Source: Paenalcaligenes suwonensis (GTDB lineage Bacteria; Pseudomonadota; Gammaproteobacteria; Burkholderiales; Burkholderiaceae_B). Taken from it: a stretch of DNA of 64,000 bases. The stretch covers positions 232,762 to 296,761 of the forward strand of contig NZ_JAANPV010000006.1 of assembly GCF_011290505.1 (NCBI RefSeq). Reading direction: 5' to 3'. A program made the position numbers and the translations under genes. Each line of letters starts with the position of its first letter. The first letter of the stretch is position 1. Of this stretch, positions 44,144 through 54,492 are shown piece by piece. The notes below the pieces were generated by a model that was given only the letters and a program-made list of their open reading frames with translations, was not told the DNA's origin and ran no database searches.

Positions 44144-45079
44144 TTAGCGAACAACGATTTCAATTTCGTCGTTCCCATCTTTGGGGTTAACGTTTAGATC
44201 TAGGCCAAGCATTGCAGTACCGGAATCATCCGAGTAGCTTGGGTTGGTGATCTGCACCTGAGGAAGGTTGATTTCGATGATGTTCCCAGCAGTTACCCCA
44301 TGAGTAATGCTTAAAGGCTGCTCTGTCGCCTCGATCACCATTTTCGGCCAGTTCAGCTCCGCAATTTTTGGAAGCCGCAGGGAGATATTGCCCTTGGGCT
44401 GACGGTCCGTAATTTCCGCACCTTCGCACCCGATCATGGACTTCCACTCCAACTGGTTGGCCACATCAAAACTCAACGACTGTAAGCAGCCGGTGTAAGC
44501 ACCAAAAGACCATTCGGGCGTGTTCTTTTTGTTCACGCCCAATGGCTTCAAGAATGCTGAATAGTCCACCCCTGTCGGGTTAACTGCATCTTTAATGGGA
44601 ACGTACTCACCTAAGAAGCGAAAACGCATGAACGGAATGCCTTTAGCAGAGACATCAAACGTCACTGTTCCACGAGCATTCTTGATCTCATGCAATAGCC
44701 CATCCAAGATGGTATGTAGGGCTATAGTTTCAAGCTCACCAGACACAGGCGTGTAGCGAACATCCACACCTTCTGTGATGGTTTCTGCAAATCCACACGC
44801 ACGTAAAAGCGGCCCCCATGCAGGAGCTTTCCCCACCACACCAGCCCCTGCCAATTCAACCTCACCTTCAATTTGACCGTACTGCGTCGTCGCGATCTGC
44901 CCTGCGTTACCCATGAACGGACGCAGCAAAGCTCGCTCTACATACTCAGCACTTACGGGGGTGATCGTTGCATTGCGCAGCAAGATTGCGTTTGTGGCAG
45001 CATCCGGAACTGGATCAACCCCAGCCGTTACATGAAGCTTTGCTAATAGCAAAACCTTTTTCATAGACTTTGCAGCCAT
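44144..45079 (-). CDS. Major tail tube protein (lambda V position)
   Basis: 311 residues. The N-terminal region (LLLAKLHVTAGVDPVPDAATNAILL) and the C-terminal beta-rich domain fit tail tube proteins of lambda-like phages. It lies just upstream of G in the operon, in the V slot. Lambda V is 246 residues; the extra length may be an Ig-like outer domain, which is an inference. Confidence 0.8.
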   Translation of the reverse strand: MAAKSMKKVLLLAKLHVTAGVDPVPDAATNAILLRNATITPVSAEYVERALLRPFMGNAGQIATTQYGQIEGEVELAGAGVVGKAPAWGPLLRACGFAETITEGVDVRYTPVSGELETIALHTILDGLLHEIKNARGTVTFDVSAKGIPFMRFRFLGEYVPIKDAVNPTGVDYSAFLKPLGVNKKNTPEWSFGAYTGCLQSLSFDVANQLEWKSMIGCEGAEITDRQPKGNISLRLPKIAELNWPKMVIEATEQPLSITHGVTAGNIIEINLPQVQITNPSYSDDSGTAMLGLDLNVNPKDGNDEIEIVVR

Positions 45080-45081
45080 GA

Positions 45082-45270
45082 TTACTCCTTTTTAAGGTTG
45101 CAGTCGCTGCACTCAGCTGTACGCTGAATAAGCGTTCTGGCACCTGTTTTAGGGTCGCGAATGTAGCTGCCCCCTAGCCCCTGATTTAAATCAGGCAGCG
45201 CCTCGGCACCGGTCACCGAAACACTAAGCAAAGCTTCGCCCTGCCCTTGTTCAGGCTCTTTGTTTTTCAT
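45082..45270 (-). CDS. Small phage protein, C-terminal CxxC
   Basis: 62 residues between the U-like gene and the tail tube gene, 2 bases before the latter. The C-terminus reads ECSDCNLKKE; a single CxxC cannot form a full zinc site alone. The N-terminus is charged and Gln/Glu-rich. I do not recognise a family. Tight packing in the operon supports it as a real gene. Confidence 0.55.
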   Translation of the reverse strand: MKNKEPEQGQGEALLSVSVTGAEALPDLNQGLGGSYIRDPKTGARTLIQRTAECSDCNLKKE

Positions 45271-45281
45271 GATGTGATTCC

Positions 45282-45695
45282 TTAATGACTCAGCGAGTCA
45301 TCTTCTGTTTGGTAGGTGATCAGGTATATCTTTGCGACTACCTGACGTGTGAGGTCACCATCCGCATACTTCGGCTCTACAGTACGCAGCTCATCAACTT
45401 GAATAATGCTGTCTTCGGTATAGCCCATGATTACTGGATGTATAAGCTCGAACAAATACTCACAGGCCTCCAAGTGGTCTCTACCTGACGTGTGCACCAT
45501 CACCTGAATCTCACGTTGGCGAGTAACACGATTAAAGGCCGCTTCTGGCACCACACGCTCAGCACCAGGCTGAATACTCACTAACGAAGTATCGCTGGCT
45601 GTATGCGCTCGTATAGGGGAGTCCTCTGTCTTGGCACCAGCACCCTTAACAGCTTCTCGAAGGCCGAGAATATACTGCCTAGCTAACGTACTCAT
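45282..45695 (-). CDS. Tail terminator/completion protein (lambda U position)
   Basis: 137 residues with a beta-alpha pattern; EIQVMVHTSGRDHLEACEYL is typical of the U-like tail terminator group, which caps the finished tail. It overlaps the FII-like gene by 4 bases (ATGA). The assignment is from position and general pattern. Confidence 0.65.
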   Translation of the reverse strand: MSTLARQYILGLREAVKGAGAKTEDSPIRAHTASDTSLVSIQPGAERVVPEAAFNRVTRQREIQVMVHTSGRDHLEACEYLFELIHPVIMGYTEDSIIQVDELRTVEPKYADGDLTRQVVAKIYLITYQTEDDSLSH

Positions 45696-46021
45696 CGCAC
45701 TAGCTCCAACTCCACGCGAGTCCAGTGACCATCCCCCTGAACAAGCGGCACTTGATTTACACGGTAACGTTCAAACACCCCGCTCTTCACTTCCACATCA
45801 ACCTCATCATCAAAGGCTAATGGTGTTGTTAGATCGCTGGTTGTGTACTCTAAAGAGTAGTTCGTGGTGTGAATATGGAAGCCCGCCTCGTCACGGATAA
45901 CTTGAGGCCGGTCAAAGCGAGCCTTAAACTCGCCTGCCGGAGCACCATTAATCAAGCGAATGACCCGCTGACGCATGCCAGCCGAGTCAAACGCACGGTC
46001 AAAGACGCTGTTATCCCACAT
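45692..46021 (-). CDS. Head-tail joining protein (lambda FII-like)
   Basis: 109 residues; a small beta-rich protein with EYTTSDLTTPLAFDDEVDVE and RYRVNQVPLVQGDGHWTRVE, the latter a pattern seen in head-tail attachment (FII) proteins. It starts at the last base of the capsid gene stop and is followed by U. No Z gene follows it here, unlike in lambda. Confidence 0.7.
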   Translation of the reverse strand: MWDNSVFDRAFDSAGMRQRVIRLINGAPAGEFKARFDRPQVIRDEAGFHIHTTNYSLEYTTSDLTTPLAFDDEVDVEVKSGVFERYRVNQVPLVQGDGHWTRVELELVR

Positions 46022-47025
46022 TACTTTGAGCCAGCCTGTAGGTGGATAATGCCTTGTGGAAGAGTTGGCATGTGCAAAGGATTGGACTGACTTTCAATTT
46101 CAATGCCTTTATTGAAGCGCATCGTCTCTAACTTAGAGTAGAACGGCACCCCCTCTGAATTCGCCACTTCCATGTAATCAGCCGGAGCAAACCGTGTAAT
46201 GAAAAAATCAGGAATACCCACCGGGAAGGCACGCGCCTCTTCATCTGGGATGAAAGGCACTTTATTCAGGGACCCACGGTAACGCTCATAGATAACCCCG
46301 CCAAGCTCAAACTCATCCGCGGTGTGCCCACGCAACTCTGCTGCTTGCGTTGTATTTAGGTAGGTTTCACGCACCGATTTATGATTAATCAAATCCTCCC
46401 AATATTTCTTACCGCACAAGGCGCGCGCTTTTCTCACAGGCATACCATTTAATGCATCCGAGATTAAATCAAGCACATTTTCACTTTGCGTCCGAGCAAA
46501 AGTAGTTGCCTTATCCAACTGCATATGGAACTTTGTTTTTTCAATTCCAAACCGATCGTACACATCCTCCAAGACACTCGTACCGTCAGCATCAAGGATC
46601 AGACCGTTAATCGCACCTACTCTTTGCCACTCATGCGTTAAATCTAGGCTTTGCCTATGCGTGGTTAAGTATTGATTCAAACGTCTTTGCGCAACCTCCA
46701 ACTCAGACATGCTTCCAAACGCTCGAATACCCTGAATTTCATCAGCCATCATCGTGGCAGTAAGTGGCAAATGCACTGTTTCGACAGTAATTGAACGACG
46801 CCCCTTCAATACAGTTGGTGTTCCAACACCTCCTCGCGGCTTCGCTGGCACCAGCATCAATCTTGTACCGTCATACTCAATTTTTGCAATTGTGCTGGTA
46901 ATACCTTTCTCATCGAACAGGCCAAGCTCAGCTATGCGCCCTGGCACATGCTCTGTCTCCTGAATAGCAGCCGTCAGCGAGATTACGGAAAATGCTTCAT
47001 CATCAAAAATTTCAATCTTTGCCAT
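46021..47025 (-). CDS. Major capsid protein (lambda E-like)
   Basis: 334 residues, matching the lambda gpE family (341 residues). The N-terminus (DDEAFSVISLTAAIQETEHV) and the GRRSITVETVHLPLTATMMA strand are characteristic. Most later sequence is also conserved, including PVGIPDFFITRFAPADYME near residue 276. It forms the HK97-fold shell. A terminator-like hairpin separates it from the D gene upstream. Confidence 0.93.
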   Translation of the reverse strand: MAKIEIFDDEAFSVISLTAAIQETEHVPGRIAELGLFDEKGITSTIAKIEYDGTRLMLVPAKPRGGVGTPTVLKGRRSITVETVHLPLTATMMADEIQGIRAFGSMSELEVAQRRLNQYLTTHRQSLDLTHEWQRVGAINGLILDADGTSVLEDVYDRFGIEKTKFHMQLDKATTFARTQSENVLDLISDALNGMPVRKARALCGKKYWEDLINHKSVRETYLNTTQAAELRGHTADEFELGGVIYERYRGSLNKVPFIPDEEARAFPVGIPDFFITRFAPADYMEVANSEGVPFYSKLETMRFNKGIEIESQSNPLHMPTLPQGIIHLQAGSK

Positions 47026-47067
47026 TACTGGCTCCTTTAAATCACCGCTTTCTGCGGCTTCAGAAAT

Positions 47068-47090
47068 AAAAAAACCGCCGTTTGGCGGTC
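47068..47090 (-). terminator. Terminator-like hairpin between D and E genes
   Basis: ACCGCC-AAAC-GGCGGT followed by seven T, on the minus strand. It lies in the 84-base gap between D and E, within an operon where D and E are both needed in large amounts. Confidence 0.7.
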
Positions 47091-47109
47091 TCTTCGCTGG
47101 CGAATTTTT

Positions 47110-47460
47110 CTAACGTCCCACAATGCCTAGCGCTGCTAACTCGAATTGTGCAGGCTTATCCAGTCCGATAAGCAACTCTTTAGCCACCTCGGCATCACGC
47201 TTAATGCAAACCGCTTGACGCAGCTCCGTTGATGCCGGAAGACCTGCATAGAGCACCCCCGCCGCCTTTACCGGATTTTCTTCATCATCGCCCGGACCTT
47301 TGTATGGTTCATAATTACCATCTGCTCGTAAGGCTAGTAACTGACCAGCATACAGATCAGTTTCTACTCCGATCACCACAATGTTTTCGCGAGAACGCTG
47401 CCCATTTGCCTCCGACATCAGAAAGTCTGCTGCACGTGGCTTCTGCTCAGTAAATCCCAT
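47110..47460 (-). CDS. Head decoration protein (lambda D-like)
   Basis: 116 residues. A start like TEQKPRAADFLMSEANG and a core LYAGQLLALRADGNYEPYKG fit the gpD trimer family, which clamps the expanded capsid. It sits between the protease/scaffold gene (2-base gap) and the capsid gene. Length is near lambda D (110). Confidence 0.9.
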   Translation of the reverse strand: MGFTEQKPRAADFLMSEANGQRSRENIVVIGVETDLYAGQLLALRADGNYEPYKGPGDDEENPVKAAGVLYAGLPASTELRQAVCIKRDAEVAKELLIGLDKPAQFELAALGIVGR

Positions 47461-47462
47461 GA

Positions 47463-48581
<1,119 letters not shown>

Positions 48582-48607
48582 GTTGCCTCCGTAAATTAAT
48601 TAATTCG

Positions 48608-50110
48608 CTACTGCACATAAGGTGGATCATCAAGGTCCGACTCCAATCCCTTATTACGCGCGTGACGTGAGTCGCTATCTAAGGACAGGCCCATTGAATC
48701 AGCCTGATCATTATCTGTGCGCATTTGCTCTGCAACTTCCTCTGGGTCTTCTCCCTGAGCAAGGATGATTGCCGAGCGGGACATAAAACCAGCCCTGACA
48801 GCATCAGTGTTGGCTTTTACGTCCTGAACAGGATTGAAATACGCCCAGCCCTGTGGAACCCACAGCACTCGCTTGAACAGTCTTCGATCCATGTATTTCA
48901 CGGGGATAATCCCAGACAACGAAATGGCATCTATCCAAGCATTCCAAATTGGCCTACACCATTGATGGATAAACACAGACCACTGGTATTGCTCCACCTG
49001 ACGATGAAACTCATTAACAATCACACGCAATGTGCGGTCGCTAATTCCTCGCAAATCACCTGATGTGGTTTCGTATGGCATACCTACCGAAGCGAAAGCC
49101 GCCATAAGTTGCTGGCGCATAAACTCTGAATAGTTATCAGGCGCCCCCGGTGGTGAAGCAAACTTAATGTCTGTGCCGTGCGGCAATGACGTCACTGACC
49201 CCGGCTCCATCCCGATAAGGTGCACCCCGTCATCATCAAGCTCAACTCCATCCCCCATACCCGCCGTAGGATCTGGGCCTTCGCTCTCATCGTCTCTAGT
49301 GACGACATAACCGGCAAACAGGTTGGATACCTCCTGACGAAAAGCCACGGCATCGTCGAAGTTATCTAGCGTCTTCAAGCGCAATAAGATGGTGGCCAGT
49401 TCTGAGACACCACGAACTTGCCCCGGCCTTAGCACTGGATAAGCATGCACCACCATATCTGCTGGAACCTGCCGCAACTCTCTGTAGCCCATCCCACCCT
49501 GCTCTGCTGGGTGTCTGTTCCACAAGTGATAGGACACACGACGACCAAGTTGGTCAAATTCAACGCCGTTTATGACTTCATGCCCATTAGGAAGGGTTTT
49601 GGTTTCCTCAACCGGTAGAAAATCACCCTCTAGCTGCTGCACCTGCATGGGGACCACCAAGTCATCCTCTGGACGGCGCAATCTAATACGCGCCAGAGTC
49701 TCCCCATCAGTAAATATTCCCCGTGCTGCCAGCGCCTGCTGCCCATAGAACCCAAGACGACCATCCGCATCAGACTCATTCACCCAATCTCGCCATAGCT
49801 CCTTGAGGTCTTTGCGAACCCCTGCGTCTGGATGTCTTGGGTAGGGCTGTATGCCAGTACCGATTACATTGGAAACCCACCGCGCAACAGCCGTTTTCGC
49901 CCATGGATCGTTACGTACTGCATCCCTTGCCCTACGGCGAATCGTCGTCAAATTTCCCGTTGCTGCGCTATTAGGGCCAGCGGCTGATGGGTTCCAGTTT
50001 TTTGACCTACTACCTGTCGCGCTACCTCCCTCATAAGCTGATGAGGATGCTGCATTTAGGCGTGTTGGCAGGACGAATCCAATCTGATTCAGTGCTTTGT
50101 ACCGCATCAC
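48608..50110 (-). CDS. Portal protein (lambda B-like)
   Basis: 500 residues of the lambda B portal family. It contains RDAVRNDPWAKTAVARWVSN near residue 60, an early RARDAVR region, and VYPVLRPGQVRGVSELATIL-like sequence near 220 (HAYPVLRPGQVRGVS). It forms the dodecameric ring for DNA packaging and tail joining. It overlaps gpW by 4 bases. Confidence 0.93.
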   Translation of the reverse strand: MMRYKALNQIGFVLPTRLNAASSSAYEGGSATGSRSKNWNPSAAGPNSAATGNLTTIRRRARDAVRNDPWAKTAVARWVSNVIGTGIQPYPRHPDAGVRKDLKELWRDWVNESDADGRLGFYGQQALAARGIFTDGETLARIRLRRPEDDLVVPMQVQQLEGDFLPVEETKTLPNGHEVINGVEFDQLGRRVSYHLWNRHPAEQGGMGYRELRQVPADMVVHAYPVLRPGQVRGVSELATILLRLKTLDNFDDAVAFRQEVSNLFAGYVVTRDDESEGPDPTAGMGDGVELDDDGVHLIGMEPGSVTSLPHGTDIKFASPPGAPDNYSEFMRQQLMAAFASVGMPYETTSGDLRGISDRTLRVIVNEFHRQVEQYQWSVFIHQWCRPIWNAWIDAISLSGIIPVKYMDRRLFKRVLWVPQGWAYFNPVQDVKANTDAVRAGFMSRSAIILAQGEDPEEVAEQMRTDNDQADSMGLSLDSDSRHARNKGLESDLDDPPYVQ

Positions 50111-50316
50111 ACCCCCTTGCCCTTATTCCGAATACGGAACACCCAAGGCTTGCGCCGTCCCTCACTAGCATTTATCTCAGCCACAATGTGCTGTTTTGCT
50201 TTAATAAGGTCAGCCATACTTGGGTACCGGACCGACTTATCCCCATACTTGACCTCTAGCAGCCCACTGGCAATTGCCTTGTTCACTGCATCTAAGTCTG
50301 AACGTGTGTACGCCAT
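50107..50316 (-). CDS. Head-tail connector protein W
   Basis: 69 residues matching gpW (68 in lambda). The body reads AVNKAIASGLLEVKYGDKSV, then YPSMADLIKAKQHIVAEI. It stabilises packaged DNA and prepares the head for FII. Neighbours are the large terminase and the portal, each overlapping by 1-4 bases, as in lambda. Confidence 0.9.
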   Translation of the reverse strand: MAYTRSDLDAVNKAIASGLLEVKYGDKSVRYPSMADLIKAKQHIVAEINASEGRRKPWVFRIRNKGKGV

Positions 50317-52382
50317 TAGCGTCTGCTCCGTAAGTAACTAGATGACCCCGTTCTCACCGCAGGCCGCCTGACACTAGAGGCCGGTTTTGTTCTGGGCTTA
50401 GAAACAGAAACGCCCGTCTTAGCGGGCGTCTTGTCATTTGTTTGTGAATCCTCATCCTCTTTAGGAATTGGCTCGTCGTCTTCTATGCCTAATTTGTCCA
50501 TTAGGCGCTGCCACCATGCATCTGATTTTCTGGATAGCTCCAAGTGTTGCTCTAGCCATAGCGCGTAAACACTACAGTCTAGAACTTCGTTTCGGGTACG
50601 TATTGGCGTCCAAACTGAACGGCTGCCATAAGCTGTCTTACGTATAGCCCTTACCTCAGCGGAAAGCTGACGGAACCACTCATCTGACATATTTGCAGCA
50701 AGGTGAACGTAACCTGCACCAAGCTTCTCTACTTGCAATCTGCCATACAGCAAGTCCTTGGCCATATTGGTACCCACCCACCAAAGACGAACACCCTTCT
50801 TGCGCTTTTTCCCACGCCAGTCAATATCAACCTGCGTAACGCCATCTTTGATGTTTTTCTCACCAGTGGGTCTCCCTTTAATTGCATAAACACGTCTACG
50901 CACGTTTTTCCGCGCAAACTCATACACCGCATGTGTATGGTGACCACCCGTATCAATAGCAGTCGCATAGATTGGTATTTGCTCGCCGCACTCATGTAGG
51001 TATCTGCGCTCAAAAAGAAACTCCTCTAGCTCATCCCACACCTGATCCTCGGAGGGGTTACCAAATATTATGTGGTGATCAATCGACCACATTTGACCGC
51101 CTTTCCCAAAGCCCCAAACCCCAACCTCAAGGCGGTTGCCCTGAACGTCAGCACCAGCCAATAGCAGCATGCAATCTTTGGGTACCAGCTCATCGCTAAT
51201 ACCAGGTGCTTGGAAACCTTCGATTTCAGCGCGACGCTGCAAATCGTCAGTTTCAATCCTCTCAATCTCCCCTTCCCACGTGCGGCCTAAAGTTGTATTC
51301 CAAAAGGCCTGCATTTTCTCCATTTCACCGAATAGAGCTTCCTTGTGGGCTTTGAGAAAATCCTCCACTATTTCTGCCCAAGACTTTACCGGGCTATATG
51401 CAGTCCAAACATGAAAGGCAATTCTCAAGTGCGCATGCACCACTTCCCCTTCAGGACTCCTAAACACCCCATTTTGATCTATGGTTGTACCGTCATCGCC
51501 AACCCACACTCCCCTCTCAGCCACAGAAAGGTAATCCCCCTGAGTGCTAAATGCCCCGCAATGTGGGCATAAATGCTTGACTGTATCAGGGTCGCCCTCT
51601 ACCCACTTGAATCCATGAGGCTCATCCTTGCCGCCCCATGTCAACGGGTGAAGCTCATCACAATGGATACATGGAATATGGTATTGATAACGCGCGTCCG
51701 CAGATTCGGCCTGCTTTTCCATTAAGCACACACCTTTCAACTTAGGTGTAGAGCCAATAATTAGCTTTGGAAAAGTTGCCCCTTCTAAACGTTTTTGCGC
51801 CAGTGTTGCTGGATCGCCCTCTCCATCAATATTGCTATCGAAAGAACTAAACTCGTCAATGAGAGCCACACTAACTGTCAGCCTACGGAAGTTATCAGCA
51901 GAAGTACCACCACGCAGATACAACATGCTGCCGATAAACTTCTTTAACTCTAGGGTATTGTCTTTATGCCTTGAATTTCTGTAAGGGAATATTGGATGCA
52001 ACGCCGTAACGTCACGAATCATGGTGTCAATTTCAGACTTCACAAAGTCGTCTCGCGCACCATCCGTTGGCTGCCATAGCGCTTGGTTTCGTTTTCGATG
52101 CTCTGCGAAATAGCCAATCGCAGCAAGCAGCATCTTTGTATATCCAACCCTTGCCGATTTGATTACATTGACTTCATGGACATCATCACTACCAAAACAG
52201 GCCAATATCCCTCTCTGAAAAGGCCATGAACGCCAATTCTGTTCTTGCTGCGATGATTCTGCAGACAGATAAAAATTCTTCTCTGCCCACTGAAGAAGTG
52301 ACATTGGCTCTGGTGCCGAAAACGCCGATAGCCCTCTACGCAGGGCACGGACAATAGCCGCGCGATTATCCGTGACCCGCAT
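50316..52382 (-). CDS. Terminase large subunit (lambda A-like)
   Basis: 688 residues of the gpA family. The ATPase half has an early motif in VIKSARVGYTKMLLAAIGY (near residue 78) and a Walker B-like VALIDEFSSFDSN. The nuclease half begins LLLAGADVQGNRLEVGVWG near residue 400. A zinc-ribbon-like CxHC...CPHC pair lies between. It cuts the concatemer at cos and packages DNA into the portal. It follows the small subunit by 3 bases. Confidence 0.95.
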   Translation of the reverse strand: MRVTDNRAAIVRALRRGLSAFSAPEPMSLLQWAEKNFYLSAESSQQEQNWRSWPFQRGILACFGSDDVHEVNVIKSARVGYTKMLLAAIGYFAEHRKRNQALWQPTDGARDDFVKSEIDTMIRDVTALHPIFPYRNSRHKDNTLELKKFIGSMLYLRGGTSADNFRRLTVSVALIDEFSSFDSNIDGEGDPATLAQKRLEGATFPKLIIGSTPKLKGVCLMEKQAESADARYQYHIPCIHCDELHPLTWGGKDEPHGFKWVEGDPDTVKHLCPHCGAFSTQGDYLSVAERGVWVGDDGTTIDQNGVFRSPEGEVVHAHLRIAFHVWTAYSPVKSWAEIVEDFLKAHKEALFGEMEKMQAFWNTTLGRTWEGEIERIETDDLQRRAEIEGFQAPGISDELVPKDCMLLLAGADVQGNRLEVGVWGFGKGGQMWSIDHHIIFGNPSEDQVWDELEEFLFERRYLHECGEQIPIYATAIDTGGHHTHAVYEFARKNVRRRVYAIKGRPTGEKNIKDGVTQVDIDWRGKKRKKGVRLWWVGTNMAKDLLYGRLQVEKLGAGYVHLAANMSDEWFRQLSAEVRAIRKTAYGSRSVWTPIRTRNEVLDCSVYALWLEQHLELSRKSDAWWQRLMDKLGIEDDEPIPKEDEDSQTNDKTPAKTGVSVSKPRTKPASSVRRPAVRTGSSSYLRSRR

Positions 52383-52385
52383 GTT

Positions 52386-52871
52386 TTACTCCTCGGTTTC
52401 TTCCCCTTCGATGTCCTCTAAGCTCAGGTTTGCCACCGCATTGCGGGCATGCGCTATTTCACGCCTAATAAAACCTATTTCTGCATCAGTTAAACTTGGT
52501 ACCCGTCGCTTGATTGAACTAGGGATTGCGTCAAGCAAGGACGCGACTTTCACGCCGGAGCGCACCAGAACCTCTTCGATAACAGACACTGGTGCCAGTT
52601 CGGCGCGCCGCTCAAGGTTCGCCATTTCTACCTTGTCAGCTTGCGCAGCTCGCAACCTACCCAGTTCCTTGTCCGGGTCAAACCCCTCTGCATTACTACC
52701 TGTACGGCCTGATGCGATATCACGCAAATGCCCACAGTACGCAATCACCCAGTTTTCACCAGTGTCACGGACCTGCAAAATGCCACGTGAAATGAGCCCA
52801 CTAACAGCAGGCTGCGTAATGCCGACCAATTGAGCAAACTTGGCCTGCGATATCCTTTTCGTTAGGTCCAT
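52386..52871 (-). CDS. Terminase small subunit (Nu1-like)
   Basis: 161 residues. A winged helix-turn-helix at the N-terminus (ISQAKFAQLVGITQPAVSGL) is the Nu1-like DNA-binding domain that recognises cos. A helical coiled region rich in Ala/Glu follows (GRLRAAQADKVEMANLERRA) for oligomerisation. It directly precedes the large subunit. Confidence 0.87.
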   Translation of the reverse strand: MDLTKRISQAKFAQLVGITQPAVSGLISRGILQVRDTGENWVIAYCGHLRDIASGRTGSNAEGFDPDKELGRLRAAQADKVEMANLERRAELAPVSVIEEVLVRSGVKVASLLDAIPSSIKRRVPSLTDAEIGFIRREIAHARNAVANLSLEDIEGEETEE

Positions 52872-53653
52872 TATTTCGCCGTCTTCATTGCCAAATCCAA
52901 CGCGCTGTTGAACTCTCTATCAAACGCCCCGTCGTAGACTTCCTCTATCGACTCATAGAATGGTAGGCGTGGCGCATATACTGGCTCTTTATCGACAGCA
53001 CGAAGCACCATTTTCAATGTCGATCCATGAATACCGGATTTCACATAAACGCCCGCGGGCAGATGCTGCTCACGGTTGCCAGACATAGAGCCCTTGCCGC
53101 GAGAAATGAAGTACACGACACCATTAATGCGTTTATAGCCATCCTTGCCACGAACATTGCGGGCAGTACGCTTCATGCTGTTTGGTGTTGCATTAGCTCT
53201 ATAGCCCTGCTCACCAAATGCCTGCAGATAAGAAAGAACCTTTACTAGCTGCCCTCTAGACATATTGCCATAGGCGTCTTGTTCAGCGCCGCCAGCAGGC
53301 ACGTAGTAAGTGCTAGGCCCCACTTGGGAAAGTGAATGCTCAAAACGTTTTTTCTTACGGCCACCACCATGCACTTGAGGCCAAAGGTAAGTGGATGCGG
53401 CTACACCCTTACCTGCAAAATCCTTAAACGATAGCTTAGCTTCTAACTTACGCTTATTTGCCCGCTCAAGTCTTAGCGACCGTAAAGTAAACGGAGTGGG
53501 TCGATCAAAGACATTAGGCATCAACCCCTTAACGTGAAGCTCAGCGGCTTTTGCTATGTTATTGAGGGCTATCGAAGTGGCATAAGGCACTTGCTTTTGA
53601 ACGCGTGCTAAGTACGCAGCCTCACGTTTTGCATTGGTAGTGACGCGAGCCAT
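52871..53653 (-). CDS. Phage structural protein, possibly lambda Z-like tail completion
   Basis: 260 residues from ATG 53653, 5 bases after AGGGGG; a GTG at 53659 is an alternative. The sequence is basic, and its start (VPYATSIALNNIAKAAELHV, then FDRPTPFTLRSLRLERANKR) resembles the Z-family opening, but the position is odd. In lambda, Z follows FII; here the gene comes before the small terminase. It overlaps that gene by one base. Its role is uncertain. Confidence 0.55.
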   Translation of the reverse strand: MARVTTNAKREAAYLARVQKQVPYATSIALNNIAKAAELHVKGLMPNVFDRPTPFTLRSLRLERANKRKLEAKLSFKDFAGKGVAASTYLWPQVHGGGRKKKRFEHSLSQVGPSTYYVPAGGAEQDAYGNMSRGQLVKVLSYLQAFGEQGYRANATPNSMKRTARNVRGKDGYKRINGVVYFISRGKGSMSGNREQHLPAGVYVKSGIHGSTLKMVLRAVDKEPVYAPRLPFYESIEEVYDGAFDREFNSALDLAMKTAK

Positions 53654-53659
53654 ACCCAC

Positions 53660-53839
53660 CCCCTAAAAATATAACCCCCTATGGTCAGTAATTGACCAAA
53701 ATATAACCCCCCCTGTCATTTCCGAAGGCGTTTTTTTGGGTATTTCCGCATAAACAAAGGGTTTCAGGGCAAATTATTATTACCCCCCTCCCCTTTCAAA
53801 AATTTCGTAAACAGAGACAGTCGGGGGTTAGAACTCCCC
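53660..53839. other. Non-coding region upstream of the terminase block, candidate cos region
   Basis: 180 bases without a gene. It holds two copies of AAAATATAACCCCC (53668 and 53697 area) around the inverted repeat GGTCAATTACTGACC (53680-53695) and several C tracts. It lies upstream of the packaging genes, where cos sites are normal. No exact cos sequence is recognised. Confidence 0.35.
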
Positions 53840-54085
53840 TTACCACATCCTTTTTTCTAGGGGCCCCCGGCTCTCTTCCAGATGAGAATCACTCTCATTT
53901 ATAAAGATAAACCACCCATATCCATCCACACACACTAGACTTCGCTCCTCTATAAGCTCACGCGCCTCCTGCCAGCCAACAGCTTGAATCTCTTCCAAGC
54001 ATATCCAACCAGGGGCATCAACTAATGCCACCCTATCCATCTTAGGCAAAGCTTCACGCTCAATGATGCATAGATAAAAACGCAT
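53840..54085 (-). CDS. Small phage protein of unknown function
   Basis: 81 residues from ATG 54085, which follows AAAGGTG; an upstream frame to 54136 looks non-coding. It is Glu-rich with SLVCVDGYGWFIFINESDSH near the C-terminus. No motif is recognised. It is the last gene before the packaging region and may be the first late gene. Confidence 0.5.
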   Translation of the reverse strand: MRFYLCIIEREALPKMDRVALVDAPGWICLEEIQAVGWQEARELIEERSLVCVDGYGWFIFINESDSHLEESRGPLEKRMW

Positions 54086-54190
54086 GACGCACCTTTGGAC
54101 TACTGTGATTTCAAATCGCACCTTGTCATGGCACACTATGCAAGGAGAACTTAGCTATAACCCCTGCCAAACCGAAGGAGTTTCCTTTAG

Positions 54191-54436
54191 ATGCCTGACA
54201 TACTGAACCAAACCGTTAACTTCCGGATAAATGACGACGTTATTGACATTCCATCAATGCGAAGCCTAAACCCAGACCAATATCTTGCGTATGTCGACCA
54301 GAGTCTGTTCTGGATGGATCATCATGAGGTGCTGAGAGCAACCATAGGCGATTACGCTATAGCAACAACCCAAGAGCAAATTGATCAGCTGATCATTTAC
54401 CTAAACACAATCAAAGCTGATATGCCTAAGAAATAA
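54191..54436 (+). CDS. Small phage protein of unknown function, plus strand
   Basis: 81 residues with an AAGGAG site 10 bases before the ATG. It stands against the strand of all its neighbours. The sequence (DDVIDIPSMRSLNPDQYLAY) has no recognised motif. A GC-rich inverted repeat (ACCCGCC/GGGCGGGT) follows its stop, supporting a separate transcript. Confidence 0.55.
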   Translation: MPDILNQTVNFRINDDVIDIPSMRSLNPDQYLAYVDQSLFWMDHHEVLRATIGDYAIATTQEQIDQLIIYLNTIKADMPKK

Positions 54437-54442
54437 CAAAAC

Positions 54443-54472
54443 CCGCCGATCTCACGATGGGCGGGTGTTTAT
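54443..54472 (+). terminator. Weak terminator after the 54191 gene
   Basis: ACCCGCC pairs with GGGCGGGT with a loop of about 11 bases, then GTTT. The T tract is short, so confidence is low. Confidence 0.4.
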
Positions 54473-54492
54473 GTAATTCTGCTTGCTAGTGT

